NCBI GenBank assembly: GCA_026417975.1
Contig: JAOACD010000003.1
Span: forward strand, 1 to 64,000
From: Melioribacter sp.
GTDB lineage: Bacteria; Bacteroidota; Ignavibacteria; Ignavibacteriales; Melioribacteraceae
Direction of reading: 5' to 3'
DNA: 64,000 bases
In this document: one piece after another, positions 9,661 to 18,984 of the stretch
Position numbering within the stretch: the first letter of the stretch is position 1
How the letters are laid out: each line of letters starts with the position of its first letter
Notes under the pieces: generated by a model
Seen by the model: the letters and a program-made list of their open reading frames with translations, nothing else
Database searches by the model: none
What the model was told of the DNA's origin: nothing
Translations under genes and position numbers: made by a program

Positions 9661-9724
9661 TTTTAAAAAAGCAGATAACACAGCTAAAAAATTTTTTTAG
9701 CTAATTTCTGTCTGTGTTATCTGC
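9661..9724 (-). terminator. Rho-independent terminator downstream of bacterioferritin
   Basis: Perfect 13-bp arms, GCAGATAACACAG (9671-9683) and CTGTGTTATCTGC (9712-9724), flank a 28-nt loop that contains a further CTAAAAAA/TTTTTTTAG pairing. On the minus strand the stem is followed by a run of six T (9665-9670). It lies 15 nt after the bacterioferritin stop and ends just before the NUDIX start region. Confidence 0.8.
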
Positions 9725-9738
9725 ATAAGTTTATTTTT

Positions 9739-10203
9739 TTATACTTGATTTGAGAGATAACTTTCTAGCCCCATTTGTTCAATTTGTGCTCTTTGGGTTT
9801 CTGCCCAGTCAACATGAGCTTCTTCCATTTTCAATATTTTAGTTAATAATTCTGCCGTGGATTCATCTCCAACTTCTCTAGCTAAAACTATAGCTTTGTT
9901 GTATGCTTTAATTGCATCTTGTTCTGCTGCCTGATCATTGTAAATAAAGTCTGGAACAGACTTACCAATTTTCATTTCTTTAAGCTTATTTACAATAGGG
10001 GTTCCTTCAAGAAATAAAATTCTCTGAATTAACCATTCAGCATGGTGCATTTCGTCAATAGCTTGTTTTTCAATTGCTTCATGTAGTTTGCTATAGCCCC
10101 AATTGTTGCACATTTCCGAGTGGACCATATACTGGCTGATTGCAGTTAATTCGTCTGCTAATAAATCGTTAAGTACTTCAATTAGTTTTTCGTTGCCTTT
10201 CAT
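9739..10203 (-). CDS. bfr: Bacterioferritin
   Basis: This 154-residue four-helix ferritin-like protein has the usual bacterioferritin length. The ferroxidase ligands are present: E18 (DELTAISQY), E51 and H54 (IDEMHHAEW), a Glu near residue 94 (AAEQDAI), and Glu and His near 127-130 (EEAHVDW). M52 is at the position that binds heme at the subunit interface in E. coli bacterioferritin. It oxidises Fe(II) and stores iron in a 24-subunit shell in the cytoplasm. The aldo/keto reductase gene ends 15 nt upstream in transcription order, so the two may be co-transcribed; a strong terminator follows. No bacterioferritin-associated ferredoxin gene is seen. Confidence 0.92.
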   Translation of the reverse strand: MKGNEKLIEVLNDLLADELTAISQYMVHSEMCNNWGYSKLHEAIEKQAIDEMHHAEWLIQRILFLEGTPIVNKLKEMKIGKSVPDFIYNDQAAEQDAIKAYNKAIVLAREVGDESTAELLTKILKMEEAHVDWAETQRAQIEQMGLESYLSNQV

Positions 10204-10218
10204 TTTTTTCTCCCTAAA

Positions 10219-11211
10219 TTATTGAGAAAGAATTTTATTAATTTGTAATAATTCATCTTCTGAAAAAGTTAAGTTATTAAGAGCTCCCACCGCATCTTCA
10301 ATTTGTTCTACTTTACTTGCTCCAATTAGTGCAGATGTAATAGCTGGTTTTCTTAAAACCCACGCCAGTGACATTTGTGCTAATGTTTGATTTCTACTTT
10401 TAGCAATATCATTTAGTTTTTTTACCTTTTCTAACTGATCTTCAGTAATTTGGTTAGGTTTTAAAAATCCCCATGGCTTAGAAGCACGGGAATCAGAGGG
10501 TATGCCGTTTAGATATTTATCTGTTAGTAGACCTTGAGCTAATGGAGAAAAAACTATACATCCAATACCTTCTTGTTCGAGAAGATCAATTAATTCATTT
10601 TCAATCCATCTATCGAACATATTATATCGTGGCTGATGTATAAGAAGATGATGGCCCATTTGTTTAAGTATTTTTGCGGCTTTTTTTGTTTCTTCGGGGT
10701 TATATTGAGAAACTCCAACATACAAAGCCTTGCCACTTCTAATAATTTGGTCTAATGCTCCCATAGTTTCTTCAATTGGAGTTTCTGGATCAGGGCGATG
10801 GTGATAAAATATATCAACGTAATCTAAACACATTCTTTTGAGACTTTGATCCAAAGATGCAATTAAATATTTTCTTGACCCCCAGTTACCATAGGGACCT
10901 GGCCACATATCCCATCCGGCTTTTGTAGAGATTACCATTTCATCTCGATAATTTTTAAAATCTTTTTTTAGAATTATTCCAAAATTTTCTTCTGCAGAAC
11001 CATAAGGGGGGCCATAATTATTCGCTAAATCAAAATGGGTTATTCCTAAGTCAAATGCGCGACGAATGATAGCTCGTGAATTTTCAAATACATCTACTCC
11101 TCCAAAATTATGCCATAGACCAAGTGAAATTGCTGGTAGTTTTAAACCGCTTTTTCCACAACGATTGTAAATCATTGAGCTATAACGAGTGGCTGAAGGT
11201 AAATAGTCCAC
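10219..11211 (-). CDS. Aldo/keto reductase, YghZ (L-glyceraldehyde 3-phosphate reductase) type
   Basis: This 330-residue (beta/alpha)8 oxidoreductase has the full aldo/keto reductase tetrad: D61 and Y66 (FDLANNYGPPYGSAE), K97 (STKAGW) and H138 (YHHRPD). The NYGPPYGSAEENFG and KAGWDMWPGPYG stretches are characteristic of the YghZ/GPR subfamily, which reduces L-glyceraldehyde 3-phosphate and methylglyoxal with NADPH. Such enzymes act in aldehyde detoxification; the true substrate here is unproven. It is transcribed toward bfr with a 15-nt gap. Upstream lies a 273-nt AT-rich divergent intergenic region shared with the hypothetical gene at 11485. Confidence 0.88.
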   Translation of the reverse strand: MDYLPSATRYSSMIYNRCGKSGLKLPAISLGLWHNFGGVDVFENSRAIIRRAFDLGITHFDLANNYGPPYGSAEENFGIILKKDFKNYRDEMVISTKAGWDMWPGPYGNWGSRKYLIASLDQSLKRMCLDYVDIFYHHRPDPETPIEETMGALDQIIRSGKALYVGVSQYNPEETKKAAKILKQMGHHLLIHQPRYNMFDRWIENELIDLLEQEGIGCIVFSPLAQGLLTDKYLNGIPSDSRASKPWGFLKPNQITEDQLEKVKKLNDIAKSRNQTLAQMSLAWVLRKPAITSALIGASKVEQIEDAVGALNNLTFSEDELLQINKILSQ

Positions 11212-11484
11212 TTTATTTTCCTAATTATTACTGAAAAATTTTACTGCCAATATATAAAATTCATTTGTAATTATATATTTTTTATTAAGTATTAAGCAAT
11301 TACGAAAAAATAAAAGTTTGATTTACCTCTTTAAAGTTACAAATCTTTCATAAGTTTATTTTAGCATTTTTTTAACAGCAAATGCTACTGGATTTTTCAC
11401 TTGATGATAATTTAACTTTTTTGATAAAATATCGATTATTAAGTAAAAGCAAGAATACAAATATTAATCCTTTATGGAGGCAAT

Positions 11485-12204
11485 ATGAGAAACATAATGA
11501 TGCAAATATTTATCTCTTCGGCAGAAGATTCAGAATTATCTGAATATAAGCTCTTGGCAACGTTAAAAAATTTTAGAGAGCAATTACATAAAAATAAATT
11601 ATATCCTGCTTTTGGAGAATTAATTGAATTAAACAACGAATTAAACATTCTTCTAACCGAAAGGAATAATTATAAAAGTATGATTTCAAAAAAAATAGTT
11701 GGTATTGATATAGAAAATCAATCACTGATTTATGAGTATAATACAGAAGAACTTAATGAAGATAAAATTTCTAAAATATTTGACTTTATTGAATGGGCAT
11801 TGCCAAAAATTAAGGAAGTGATAGATGAAGGAACGGCTATTTATGATTTTGTTGAATCGAATATTGAGATTAAAGAAATCGGAATACTTCCAATTTACAA
11901 GGATGAAGGGTATTTCATAATTCCATCAATAGCAGAGAAAGTTACACATATATATAAATTTTTGCTTTCAAATATTGTAACATCTGATGTTCCATTTAAG
12001 TCGATGAAGACTCAATTTGTAGAGTCATTCAAAGAAGATGTAACTAAAATTCCACCAGAAACAATAAAACTAAGTTTAATAAAAAAGTATCCGGAATTAC
12101 CAAATCCTGCTACATATAATTTGGAAACAGATGTAGATTTTCCTTTTAATGAAACAGTTTTACCAATTGCTAAAAGGAAATTGATGAGATACCTAGCAGC
12201 TTGA
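11485..12204 (+). CDS. Hypothetical protein, function unknown
   Basis: This 239-residue protein matches no family I recognise. It has no signal peptide or membrane segment and reads as a soluble, largely helical, acidic protein. Residues about 15-65 are helical (the LATLKNFREQLHKNKLYPAF region), the middle carries an FDFIEWALPKIKEVIDEG helix, and the end is basic (AKRKLMRYLAA). Coding is supported by a GGAGG ribosome-binding site 4 nt before the ATG and by codon use like that of the neighbours. It stands alone between divergent (aldo/keto reductase) and convergent (alanine racemase) genes, so context gives no functional hint. Confidence 0.7.
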   Translation: MRNIMMQIFISSAEDSELSEYKLLATLKNFREQLHKNKLYPAFGELIELNNELNILLTERNNYKSMISKKIVGIDIENQSLIYEYNTEELNEDKISKIFDFIEWALPKIKEVIDEGTAIYDFVESNIEIKEIGILPIYKDEGYFIIPSIAEKVTHIYKFLLSNIVTSDVPFKSMKTQFVESFKEDVTKIPPETIKLSLIKKYPELPNPATYNLETDVDFPFNETVLPIAKRKLMRYLAA

Positions 12205-12219
12205 GTCTAATAAAATAAA

Positions 12220-13371
12220 TTATTCTATGTATATTCTTGGTACTCTTGTGTTTATGTTTGTTAATATTTCATAAGGAATTGTGCCAGCCCAATCTGCTAG
12301 TTCTTCTACTGTGATTTCACAGTTCCCGTCTGAACCTATTAAAATTACTTCGTCTCCGTTGTAAGCACTATCATTTTCTATATTAACTACTATTTGATCC
12401 ATGGAAATTGTTCCTATGACAGGATATCTTTTACCTCTTATAATTACCTCGGCTTTATGACTCATATTTCTCATATATCCATCGCCATATCCAACTGGAA
12501 CAGTAACTGCTCTAATATTGTGGTCTGTTTGCCACGTAGAGCCATAACCAACAGGATGATTTGGTTTAATTACTTTGAAATAGACTACTATTGATTTCCA
12601 AGTTAATGCAGGTTTTACTTCGATTGACTTCTGTACTTCTTTCGATGGATAAACACCATAAAGCATAATTCCTGGCCTTACCATATCAAGATTTGCCTTT
12701 GGCATTTGTAAAATTGCTCCTGAGTTTGAAATATGAAACAAAGGTTGTTCTTTGAAGACTTTTTGAGCGTAATTAATTACTTCGAGAAATCTATTTAGTT
12801 GGAGTTCTGTATAGCTCAGATCTTTTTTCTCTGAATTTGCAAAGTGAGAGTAAATGCCTTCAATAATTACATTTTTTGTTTTAACTGCTGCATTTAAAAA
12901 GTCCTTGGCATTATAATAATGAACACCAATTCTTTCCATACCTGTGTCGATTTTTAAATGTACTATTGCTTTCACTTTAAGTTGTTCTGCTACTTCATCA
13001 ATTTGTTTTAATTTTTCAATAGAAGAAGCTGTCATGGTTAAATTGTATTTTAGAAAAATTGGTATCTGATTTCCCCAAATTCCACCAAGAACTAGGATAG
13101 GAATTTTTATACCGTGCTGGCGTAATAATATTCCTTCTTCAAGAACCGCAACACCAAGGTAGTCTGCATTTAAATCTTGGAGGAGTTGTGCAATTTTTAT
13201 GAGTCCATGGCCATATGCATTGGCTTTTAATATAGGCATTACTTTGGAAGGTTTGACATATTCTTTGATTTTTAAAAAGTTTTCTTTAATTATTCTTAAA
13301 TCTATCAAAAGCTGAGTTGGACGAATAACTTCATCCAAACTAATTATAGGACCAATGCTTGCATTGTTCAT
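12220..13371 (-). CDS. alr: Alanine racemase
   Basis: This PLP enzyme interconverts L- and D-alanine for peptidoglycan. The PLP lysine is K49 in ILKANAYGHG (numbered from the ATG at 13371). The second catalytic residue is the Tyr in the GYGDGYMR region, and PGIMLYGVYP and GTISMDQI match the family. The C-terminal beta domain is complete (IPYEILTNINTRVPRIY). The frame can be extended nine codons to a TTG at 13398, but neither start has a clear Shine-Dalgarno sequence; the ATG form (383 residues) is preferred. It is convergent with the hypothetical gene at 11485, with 15 nt between. Confidence 0.92.
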   Translation of the reverse strand: MNNASIGPIISLDEVIRPTQLLIDLRIIKENFLKIKEYVKPSKVMPILKANAYGHGLIKIAQLLQDLNADYLGVAVLEEGILLRQHGIKIPILVLGGIWGNQIPIFLKYNLTMTASSIEKLKQIDEVAEQLKVKAIVHLKIDTGMERIGVHYYNAKDFLNAAVKTKNVIIEGIYSHFANSEKKDLSYTELQLNRFLEVINYAQKVFKEQPLFHISNSGAILQMPKANLDMVRPGIMLYGVYPSKEVQKSIEVKPALTWKSIVVYFKVIKPNHPVGYGSTWQTDHNIRAVTVPVGYGDGYMRNMSHKAEVIIRGKRYPVIGTISMDQIVVNIENDSAYNGDEVILIGSDGNCEITVEELADWAGTIPYEILTNINTRVPRIYIE

Positions 13372-13480
13372 TTTTATTTCAAAGTTTTTTAAGTACAAAA
13401 ATAAGATTTTATTTTAGAAGAGATTACTCTATTTTGCGAATTGATAAATAAAATTAATTGAAAATTTGTAAGGTTTTAAT

Positions 13481-14110
13481 ATGCTTGATGAGCTTAATAT
13501 TGTAAATCTAATAGGTTACCTTGCTTCGATTCTTGTTGCAGTTTCTTTAATGATGAAAGCTGTGGTAAAGCTAAGGATTATTAATTTAATTGGTTCGTTA
13601 ATCTTTACTATATATGGAATAATAATTTCTGCTTATCCAGTAGCAATTGTAAATGGATTTATTACCTTTGTAAATATCTATTACTTGATAGAGATTTTTT
13701 CTGCAAAAGAATATTTTGATATTTTAGAAGTAGAACCAGAATCTGAATATCTTAAGTATTTTCTTTCATTTCATAAAAATGAGATAAAAAAGTTTGTTCC
13801 ACATTTCTCTTTTGAAATTAATCAAGATAGTAAGGTGATTTTTGTGCTTAGAAATTCAATTCCGGCAGGACTTGTATGTGCAGAGTATAAAGATGAAAAA
13901 TCACTTTTTGTTAATCTCGATTTTGTAATACCTGGATACCGTGATTTCAAAATTGGGAAATATGTTTACCAAAAAATATTTAAAGAAAAAAACATAGAAA
14001 ACATTTATACTTTACCAGGTAATAAAACACACGATAGATATTTACAGAAAATGGGATTTAAAAAGAAAGTACTAAATTCAATAGAAGTTTATGAGCTTAA
14101 ACTAAGCTAG
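13481..14110 (+). CDS. YgjV-like membrane domain fused to a GNAT-like acetyltransferase domain
   Basis: The first 75 or so residues form two to three membrane helices with the IGYLASILVAVSLMMK and LRIINLIGSLIFTIYGI signature of YgjV-type inner-membrane proteins. After residue 80 the chain is soluble and GNAT-like: LRNSIPAGLVCAEY (beta strands), VIPGYRDFKIGKYVYQKIF (acetyl-CoA pyrophosphate-loop region) and HDRYLQKMGFKKK (the usual C-terminal GNAT motif). The combination suggests a membrane-anchored acetyltransferase of unknown substrate. The RluA-type gene begins 2 nt downstream, suggesting a two-gene operon. The upstream alanine racemase is divergent. Confidence 0.75.
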   Translation: MLDELNIVNLIGYLASILVAVSLMMKAVVKLRIINLIGSLIFTIYGIIISAYPVAIVNGFITFVNIYYLIEIFSAKEYFDILEVEPESEYLKYFLSFHKNEIKKFVPHFSFEINQDSKVIFVLRNSIPAGLVCAEYKDEKSLFVNLDFVIPGYRDFKIGKYVYQKIFKEKNIENIYTLPGNKTHDRYLQKMGFKKKVLNSIEVYELKLS

Positions 14111-14112
14111 CA

Positions 14113-14760
14113 ATGAAATTAAAAAAATTATATGAGGACGAAAATATTGTGGCAATAGATAAACCAGAAGGTATAGCTTCTATTCCTGAAAGTAATCCAC
14201 TGATAGAAAGTATATTTTCAATTCTACAAAAAGAGTATTTGAAAAAAATATTTATTGTTCATAGACTTGATAAGGAAGTTAGTGGAGTATTGTTATTTGC
14301 AAAGAATTCTGATACTCATAAGTTTTTGTATGAACAATTTTTTAATTACACAGTAGATAAAACATATATAGCTCTTGTAGAGGGAGTAGTAATAGAGGAT
14401 TTTGGTACTATTGATAAGCCGATACGTCAATTTGGTTCTGGAAAGATGGGTATAGATGAACTTAAAGGAAAAAAAAGTATAACATATTTTAAGGTACTCG
14501 AAAGATTTTCTAATTATACTTTACTAGAGTTGAAACCGAAGACCGGGAGAAGACATCAGATACGAGTTCATCTTTATAGTATTGGACATCCTGTAGTAGG
14601 TGATTTGCATTATGGTGACATTATTAGACAAAAAAAGTTTTCAAGACTAATGCTACATGCACATAAATTAGAATTTTTTGTTAGAGAAGGAAAAAAATTG
14701 TTGATTGAATCGAAACTTCCTAACTCATTTAACGAAATTATTAACAGACTAGCTAATTGA
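14113..14760 (+). CDS. RluA-family pseudouridine synthase (short form, no S4 domain)
   Basis: This 215-residue protein carries the RluA-family motif HRLDKEVSGVLLFAKN with catalytic D53. The family strand LELKPKTGRRHQIRVHL and the later HPVVGDLHYG are also present. It lacks the N-terminal S4 RNA-binding domain found in RluD/RluC, which suggests an RluA/RluE/TruC-like enzyme that isomerises a uridine in rRNA or tRNA; the exact site cannot be assigned. It begins 2 nt after the YgjV-GNAT gene. No plus-strand terminator is evident after it. Confidence 0.87.
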   Translation: MKLKKLYEDENIVAIDKPEGIASIPESNPLIESIFSILQKEYLKKIFIVHRLDKEVSGVLLFAKNSDTHKFLYEQFFNYTVDKTYIALVEGVVIEDFGTIDKPIRQFGSGKMGIDELKGKKSITYFKVLERFSNYTLLELKPKTGRRHQIRVHLYSIGHPVVGDLHYGDIIRQKKFSRLMLHAHKLEFFVREGKKLLIESKLPNSFNEIINRLAN

Positions 14761-15350
14761 ATGAACTAACTTTACAAAATATTTAAGAATACTAATATTT
14801 TTACTTTCATTATTAATTATCATTGTTTGGGGGCTTATTAGAAGTTATTTAAATGAAGGAAGGAATTATTATTAGTCAATTAGTATTTTAAAGCTAAATA
14901 ATACAATGCATTATCGAAACTCATTTGCTATAATAACTTAATACTTTATTTGATGAATGAACTGAAATGAATTATTCTACTTATGCAAATATTATGGAAT
15001 GTTATTTTTTATATAAGAGCTACTTATGATATTTATGATTTTAAACGTATTATTCGAAAAGAATTTTTAAGGTCGAGTAAGGTCAATTGTAAGTGGGTTA
15101 AAAATAGATAAGGTTAATTAAATAAGAAAAGGAGTGTTACGAGATATAACTCTCTATTACTTACTCTTCATATAAAAGCAAAAGTTGATGAGAAAAATTG
15201 TAGAGGAACGTGCGATAGGTTTTATGGATATTTCTTTACAGATTTTTTAGATATGCTTTTCAAGTACCCTTGATGAAAGAAAAATTTAGTACTTTTTTGC
15301 TTATGAGTATAAGTAGCTTCTAAATGGTTCTTAGTTTCAAAATTTGAAGT
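14761..15350. other. Intergenic stretch with no supported gene
   Basis: About 590 nt of AT-rich sequence lie between the pseudouridine synthase (+) and the terminator of the GH130 gene (-). Stops interrupt every frame. One short stretch (14765-14875) would encode a hydrophobic peptide, but it has no start codon in frame. I see no RNA gene or repeat. Confidence 0.6.
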
Positions 15351-15393
15351 AAAAAAGCCATGCTACTCGCAACAAACTTTATGTAGCATGGCT
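15351..15393 (-). terminator. Rho-independent terminator of the SSS-GH130 operon
   Basis: Perfect 11-bp arms, AGCCATGCTAC (15356-15366) and GTAGCATGGCT (15383-15393), flank a 16-nt loop. On the minus strand the stem is followed by a T-run (complement of 15351-15356). It lies 22 nt past the GH130 stop codon. Confidence 0.85.
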
Positions 15394-15414
15394 CAATGAG
15401 GAGGTACCAAATAG

Positions 15415-16614
15415 TCACTTTTTTAGTTTTAACTTTTTAATTAATTCAAGATTTTTTTTAATTAGCTCTACTCTTTGTTGAACACAAACATAACTTCTTA
15501 AACCATCTTCTGGGGTGTTAAGTACATAGTCAAGCAATTTGTCGACAGTACTGGTAACTACATGCATTCTAGTATCTGATGAGCCATAATAGATTAGTAC
15601 TTCTCCATTTTTCTTTACTACCCAGCCATTACTAAATACCACATTGGAAACGTCTCCGATTCTTTCTTCTCCTTCAGGTGCAAGGAAATACCCACCTGGT
15701 CGTGCAATTACTTTGTAAGGTTCTTTCAAGTCTGTCAAGAACATATACAATACATAACGTAAACCAGCAGCTGTATTTCTGACTCCGTGAGCTAATTGAA
15801 GCCACCCTTGTTTAGTTTTAATAGGTGCAGGTCCTAACCCATTTTTTACTTCTTTTATAGTGTGATATACTTTTTCATCTATTATTATTTCTTCTTCAAT
15901 TATAGGATTTTCAATATTATCGACATAACCCCAACCAATACCTCCACCTGTTCCCGTTTCAATAAATCCATCCTGTGGTCTCGTGTAAAAAGCATATTTT
16001 CCATTAACAAATTCTGGATGCAATACTACATTTCTCTGCTGAGGCGATTTAGTTTTTAAATCAGGTAATCTTTCCCAATTTATTAAATCTTTAGTTCTTG
16101 CTATACCAGCTTGAGCTATTGCGGCAGAAGTGTCTGTTGCAGGAGCATTTTTATCTTTTCTTTCTGTGCAAAATATTCCATAAATCCAACCGTCTTCGTG
16201 TTTAACCAGTCTCATATCGTAGATATTTGTATCTGGGTCATCTGTTTCTGGAATTATAATTGGATAATCCCAAAATTTAAAATTATCAATACCATTTGGT
16301 GATTCCGCAATTGCGAAAAAGGATTTTCTATCTACTCCTTCGACACGAACAGCTAAAATAATTTTTCCATTGAATTCTATGGCACCAGAATTAAAAGTAG
16401 CGTTTATTCCAAGTCGCTCCATTAAGTTAGGATTGGTTTCATAATTTAGATCATAGCGCCAGAAAAGAGGTGTATGTTCTGCAGTTAGTATAGGATATTT
16501 GTAACGATAAAAAATTCCATTTGTTTTTTTAAGCTTAACATTTTTTCTTTTAATTAGCTTATTGTGTTCGCTAAGTAAAACTTTTAATCTTTCGTTGAAT
16601 TGTTTTCTAGTCAT
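15415..16614 (-). CDS. GH130 glycoside phosphorylase, probably 4-O-beta-D-mannosyl-D-glucose phosphorylase type
   Basis: This 399-residue five-bladed beta-propeller-type protein resembles GH130 subfamily 1. Features include [42 protein letters not shown], the IYDMRL region with the likely catalytic Asp, and [20 protein letters not shown]. Known members phosphorolyse beta-1,4-mannosyl-glucose (from mannan or glucomannan) to alpha-mannose 1-phosphate and glucose in the cytoplasm. There is no signal peptide, which fits uptake by the SSS symporter encoded 11 nt upstream in the same operon. A strong terminator closes the operon. The exact disaccharide is an inference. Confidence 0.85.
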   Translation of the reverse strand: MTRKQFNERLKVLLSEHNKLIKRKNVKLKKTNGIFYRYKYPILTAEHTPLFWRYDLNYETNPNLMERLGINATFNSGAIEFNGKIILAVRVEGVDRKSFFAIAESPNGIDNFKFWDYPIIIPETDDPDTNIYDMRLVKHEDGWIYGIFCTERKDKNAPATDTSAAIAQAGIARTKDLINWERLPDLKTKSPQQRNVVLHPEFVNGKYAFYTRPQDGFIETGTGGGIGWGYVDNIENPIIEEEIIIDEKVYHTIKEVKNGLGPAPIKTKQGWLQLAHGVRNTAAGLRYVLYMFLTDLKEPYKVIARPGGYFLAPEGEERIGDVSNVVFSNGWVVKKNGEVLIYYGSSDTRMHVVTSTVDKLLDYVLNTPEDGLRSYVCVQQRVELIKKNLELIKKLKLKK

Positions 16615-16625
16615 TTTAGTTCCAA

Positions 16626-18467
16626 TTAAATTTTATCTGCAAGTTCTTGGTAATACTTTTCTGTTTTTTCTCCTGCAATTTCTTCTAACTTATTCCACCA
16701 TGTAAATTTGAGTATAATAGATGTAATTAATGTAACAAACAAAGTAATTAGTAAGGAAATATATTCTTTGATTACAAGATACATTGGAGCTGCAAGTAAA
16801 GTAACCTGCCAAATAATTCCTATAAAAACATTAAAAGCATCTCTTTTGAGGTTAGCATCAGATTTAAATTCTGGGAAACGAGCTTCAACTTTTTTTCTTA
16901 TAGGTTTCCAAAATCCCCAAGGACGAACTCTTACGTAAAATTTCATTAGTACTTCATCAGGTTCTGGCTCAGTAAAATAACTACCCAGAACACAACCCAG
17001 CATTGAAACAGCTAATACGTATGGGAAAGCATTCAATGCAGGTAGCGAAGGAAATAGTAATGGCATAAGTAATGCACAAGCAATTCCAATTAACATACCC
17101 CAGAAATAACCGTAGCCGTTCAATCTCCACCAATACCACTTAAGAACATTTGCAGCAGTATAACCTCCCCATAGTCCGTTTACAATCCACAGTGTTACCT
17201 GATTTACCGATTGAGCCAAGATTCCAAACAAGAAGCCAAGAATTGCAAAGAAAATAGAGACAATAATACTTAGTTTAACATATTTTTTAGGGGGCGCATT
17301 GGGATTAATGAATTTTTTATAGATATCGTTAACAACATAAGCTGGGGCAGCATTCAATGTTGCTGCATAAGTTGACATAAAAGCTGCAAGAAGACCTGCT
17401 AATAAAACTCCAACTAGGCCAACAGGAATTAAATTTTTCAGTGCTAAAGGTAGTACCATTTCGAAATCAACGTTAGGACCCATTGCCTTTAATTCTGGCA
17501 TAAGAAAGGCTAGAGCTAATACCGTAAGTCCTGCAATCATCATATATCTTGGAAAGAACAAAACAACCGATACAAACCAACTCATTTTAGCTGCTTCTTT
17601 TGGATTTCTTGTTGCTAAGATTCTTTGCATGTCATAATTTGGTGCAGGTCCAGCAATACTTACAAGTATACCTTTAAATAAGACCATTATCATAAAAATT
17701 GTAAAAAGCTCGTAACCGTCTTGAGCAATTTTTTGATTGACAGAATCCATAATTCCTGTCCAATCGAGATTTAAATGCCAACCAAAAAAAATATCTTTCC
17801 AGCCCTGAGGTATAACAGAGTTTAATGTTTCAGGAGAAACGGCATTCATTGCTATAATTCCTACTGTAATAGATGCAATTGTCATTACTAAAAATTGTAG
17901 AACCTCGGTGGCTACAACACTTACCATGCCTCCTTTTACAGCATAAATTGCTGTAATGCTCATTAGAATTACTGCATAAGTGTCGGGGGATAAATCCCAA
18001 GGTAGAAACGTTTTTGCAAATTTACCAATTCCCTTAAAGTCATAAGCAATAAATCCAACAAGACTAACAAGCGCAAAACATACAACAATATAATGTGCAA
18101 GTCTTGCCCCCTTTCCGTTGCCAAAACGAGTTTCAATCCATTGAGCCCCAGTCATTACATTTGATCTTCTAAGCCATATTGATAAATAAGCCATTAAAAA
18201 AATTTGATTAAATATAGGCCACAACCATGGGATCCAAACGCTTTTCATTCCATAAACAAAAAGTAAGTAAACAAGCCACATAGTTCCAGTTATATCAAAC
18301 ATTCCAGAGGCATTTGATATACCTAAAATCCACCATGGCAAAGTATTACTTCCCAAAAAGTATGAATTAATATCTTTGATAGCTCTTTTAGATACTAGAA
18401 TTCCAATTATTAATATTATTGCGAAATAAGCAATAATAATGAGTAGGTCAATGGTGTGTATTGTCAT
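16626..18467 (-). CDS. Sodium:solute symporter (SSS family)
   Basis: This 613-residue membrane protein has about 13-14 hydrophobic helices and SSS-family features. The N-terminus reads [22 protein letters not shown], followed by [41 protein letters not shown] segment and [20 protein letters not shown] with the conserved helix-8 Ser/Thr sodium-site region come next. It is longer than the minimal 500-residue symporter because of extra C-terminal helices. It presumably imports a sugar or disaccharide with Na+. The GH130 gene follows after 11 nt, making a mannosyl-glucose substrate plausible but unproven. About 515 nt of non-coding DNA separate it from the divergent galactokinase homologue. Confidence 0.88.
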   Translation of the reverse strand: MTIHTIDLLIIIAYFAIILIIGILVSKRAIKDINSYFLGSNTLPWWILGISNASGMFDITGTMWLVYLLFVYGMKSVWIPWLWPIFNQIFLMAYLSIWLRRSNVMTGAQWIETRFGNGKGARLAHYIVVCFALVSLVGFIAYDFKGIGKFAKTFLPWDLSPDTYAVILMSITAIYAVKGGMVSVVATEVLQFLVMTIASITVGIIAMNAVSPETLNSVIPQGWKDIFFGWHLNLDWTGIMDSVNQKIAQDGYELFTIFMIMVLFKGILVSIAGPAPNYDMQRILATRNPKEAAKMSWFVSVVLFFPRYMMIAGLTVLALAFLMPELKAMGPNVDFEMVLPLALKNLIPVGLVGVLLAGLLAAFMSTYAATLNAAPAYVVNDIYKKFINPNAPPKKYVKLSIIVSIFFAILGFLFGILAQSVNQVTLWIVNGLWGGYTAANVLKWYWWRLNGYGYFWGMLIGIACALLMPLLFPSLPALNAFPYVLAVSMLGCVLGSYFTEPEPDEVLMKFYVRVRPWGFWKPIRKKVEARFPEFKSDANLKRDAFNVFIGIIWQVTLLAAPMYLVIKEYISLLITLFVTLITSIILKFTWWNKLEEIAGEKTEKYYQELADKI

Positions 18468-18476
18468 TTATTTTAC

Positions 18477-18984
18477 CTAAATTTTACTAATATTGGATTA
18501 TTTCAGAAATAGTGCCACTTAGGATGGAATTGTTTTTCTAATAAAATATTTAATTTTTATTATGAAAATAGGCTTTATGTTTTATTATAATAATAAAAAT
18601 TATGAATTTGATAATTAGCTTTATACAATTTTGATAAAATTTGATATATCAACTTATGGAAAATATAATAAAGTAACTTAATTTCCTGGACATATTAAAA
18701 TTAAGTGTATATTTTTTTGAAATATTGTATTAACAATGATTTTGATTACAAGTAATAATTTTTTCCTTATTTATTATATACAGAAAACATTAAAAACTTA
18801 TTATATTTTTAGGACTAGTTATTTGTTAAAAAAATTAGTTTTTTGAAATGAAAGTATTAGTTAATTTTTTATTAATTTTGCATAAATCATTACATTTTTT
18901 ATAATAATGCTAATATTTTACAAATTTTTATTCTTAAAGAAGATAAAAATATTCTTTGCTCTTTCATAATGCTTTGAGGAAGAA
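18477..18984. promoter_or_regulatory. Long divergent intergenic region with a palindrome
   Basis: About 508 nt of very AT-rich sequence lie between the divergent symporter/GH130 operon and the galactokinase homologue. It holds a perfect 12-bp palindrome, TTGATATATCAA, at 18641-18652, a candidate operator for a sugar regulator. No regulator gene is nearby, and such palindromes arise by chance in AT-rich DNA. A GAGGAAG ribosome-binding sequence precedes the ATG at 18985. No gene is seen. Confidence 0.3.

Noticed and set aside
14761-14875. Small hydrophobic peptide frame after the RluA-type gene
   Set aside because: An ATG at 14761 is followed by an in-frame stop; the hydrophobic frame starts one base off and has no start codon. 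AT-rich DNA often gives hydrophobic frames by chance.
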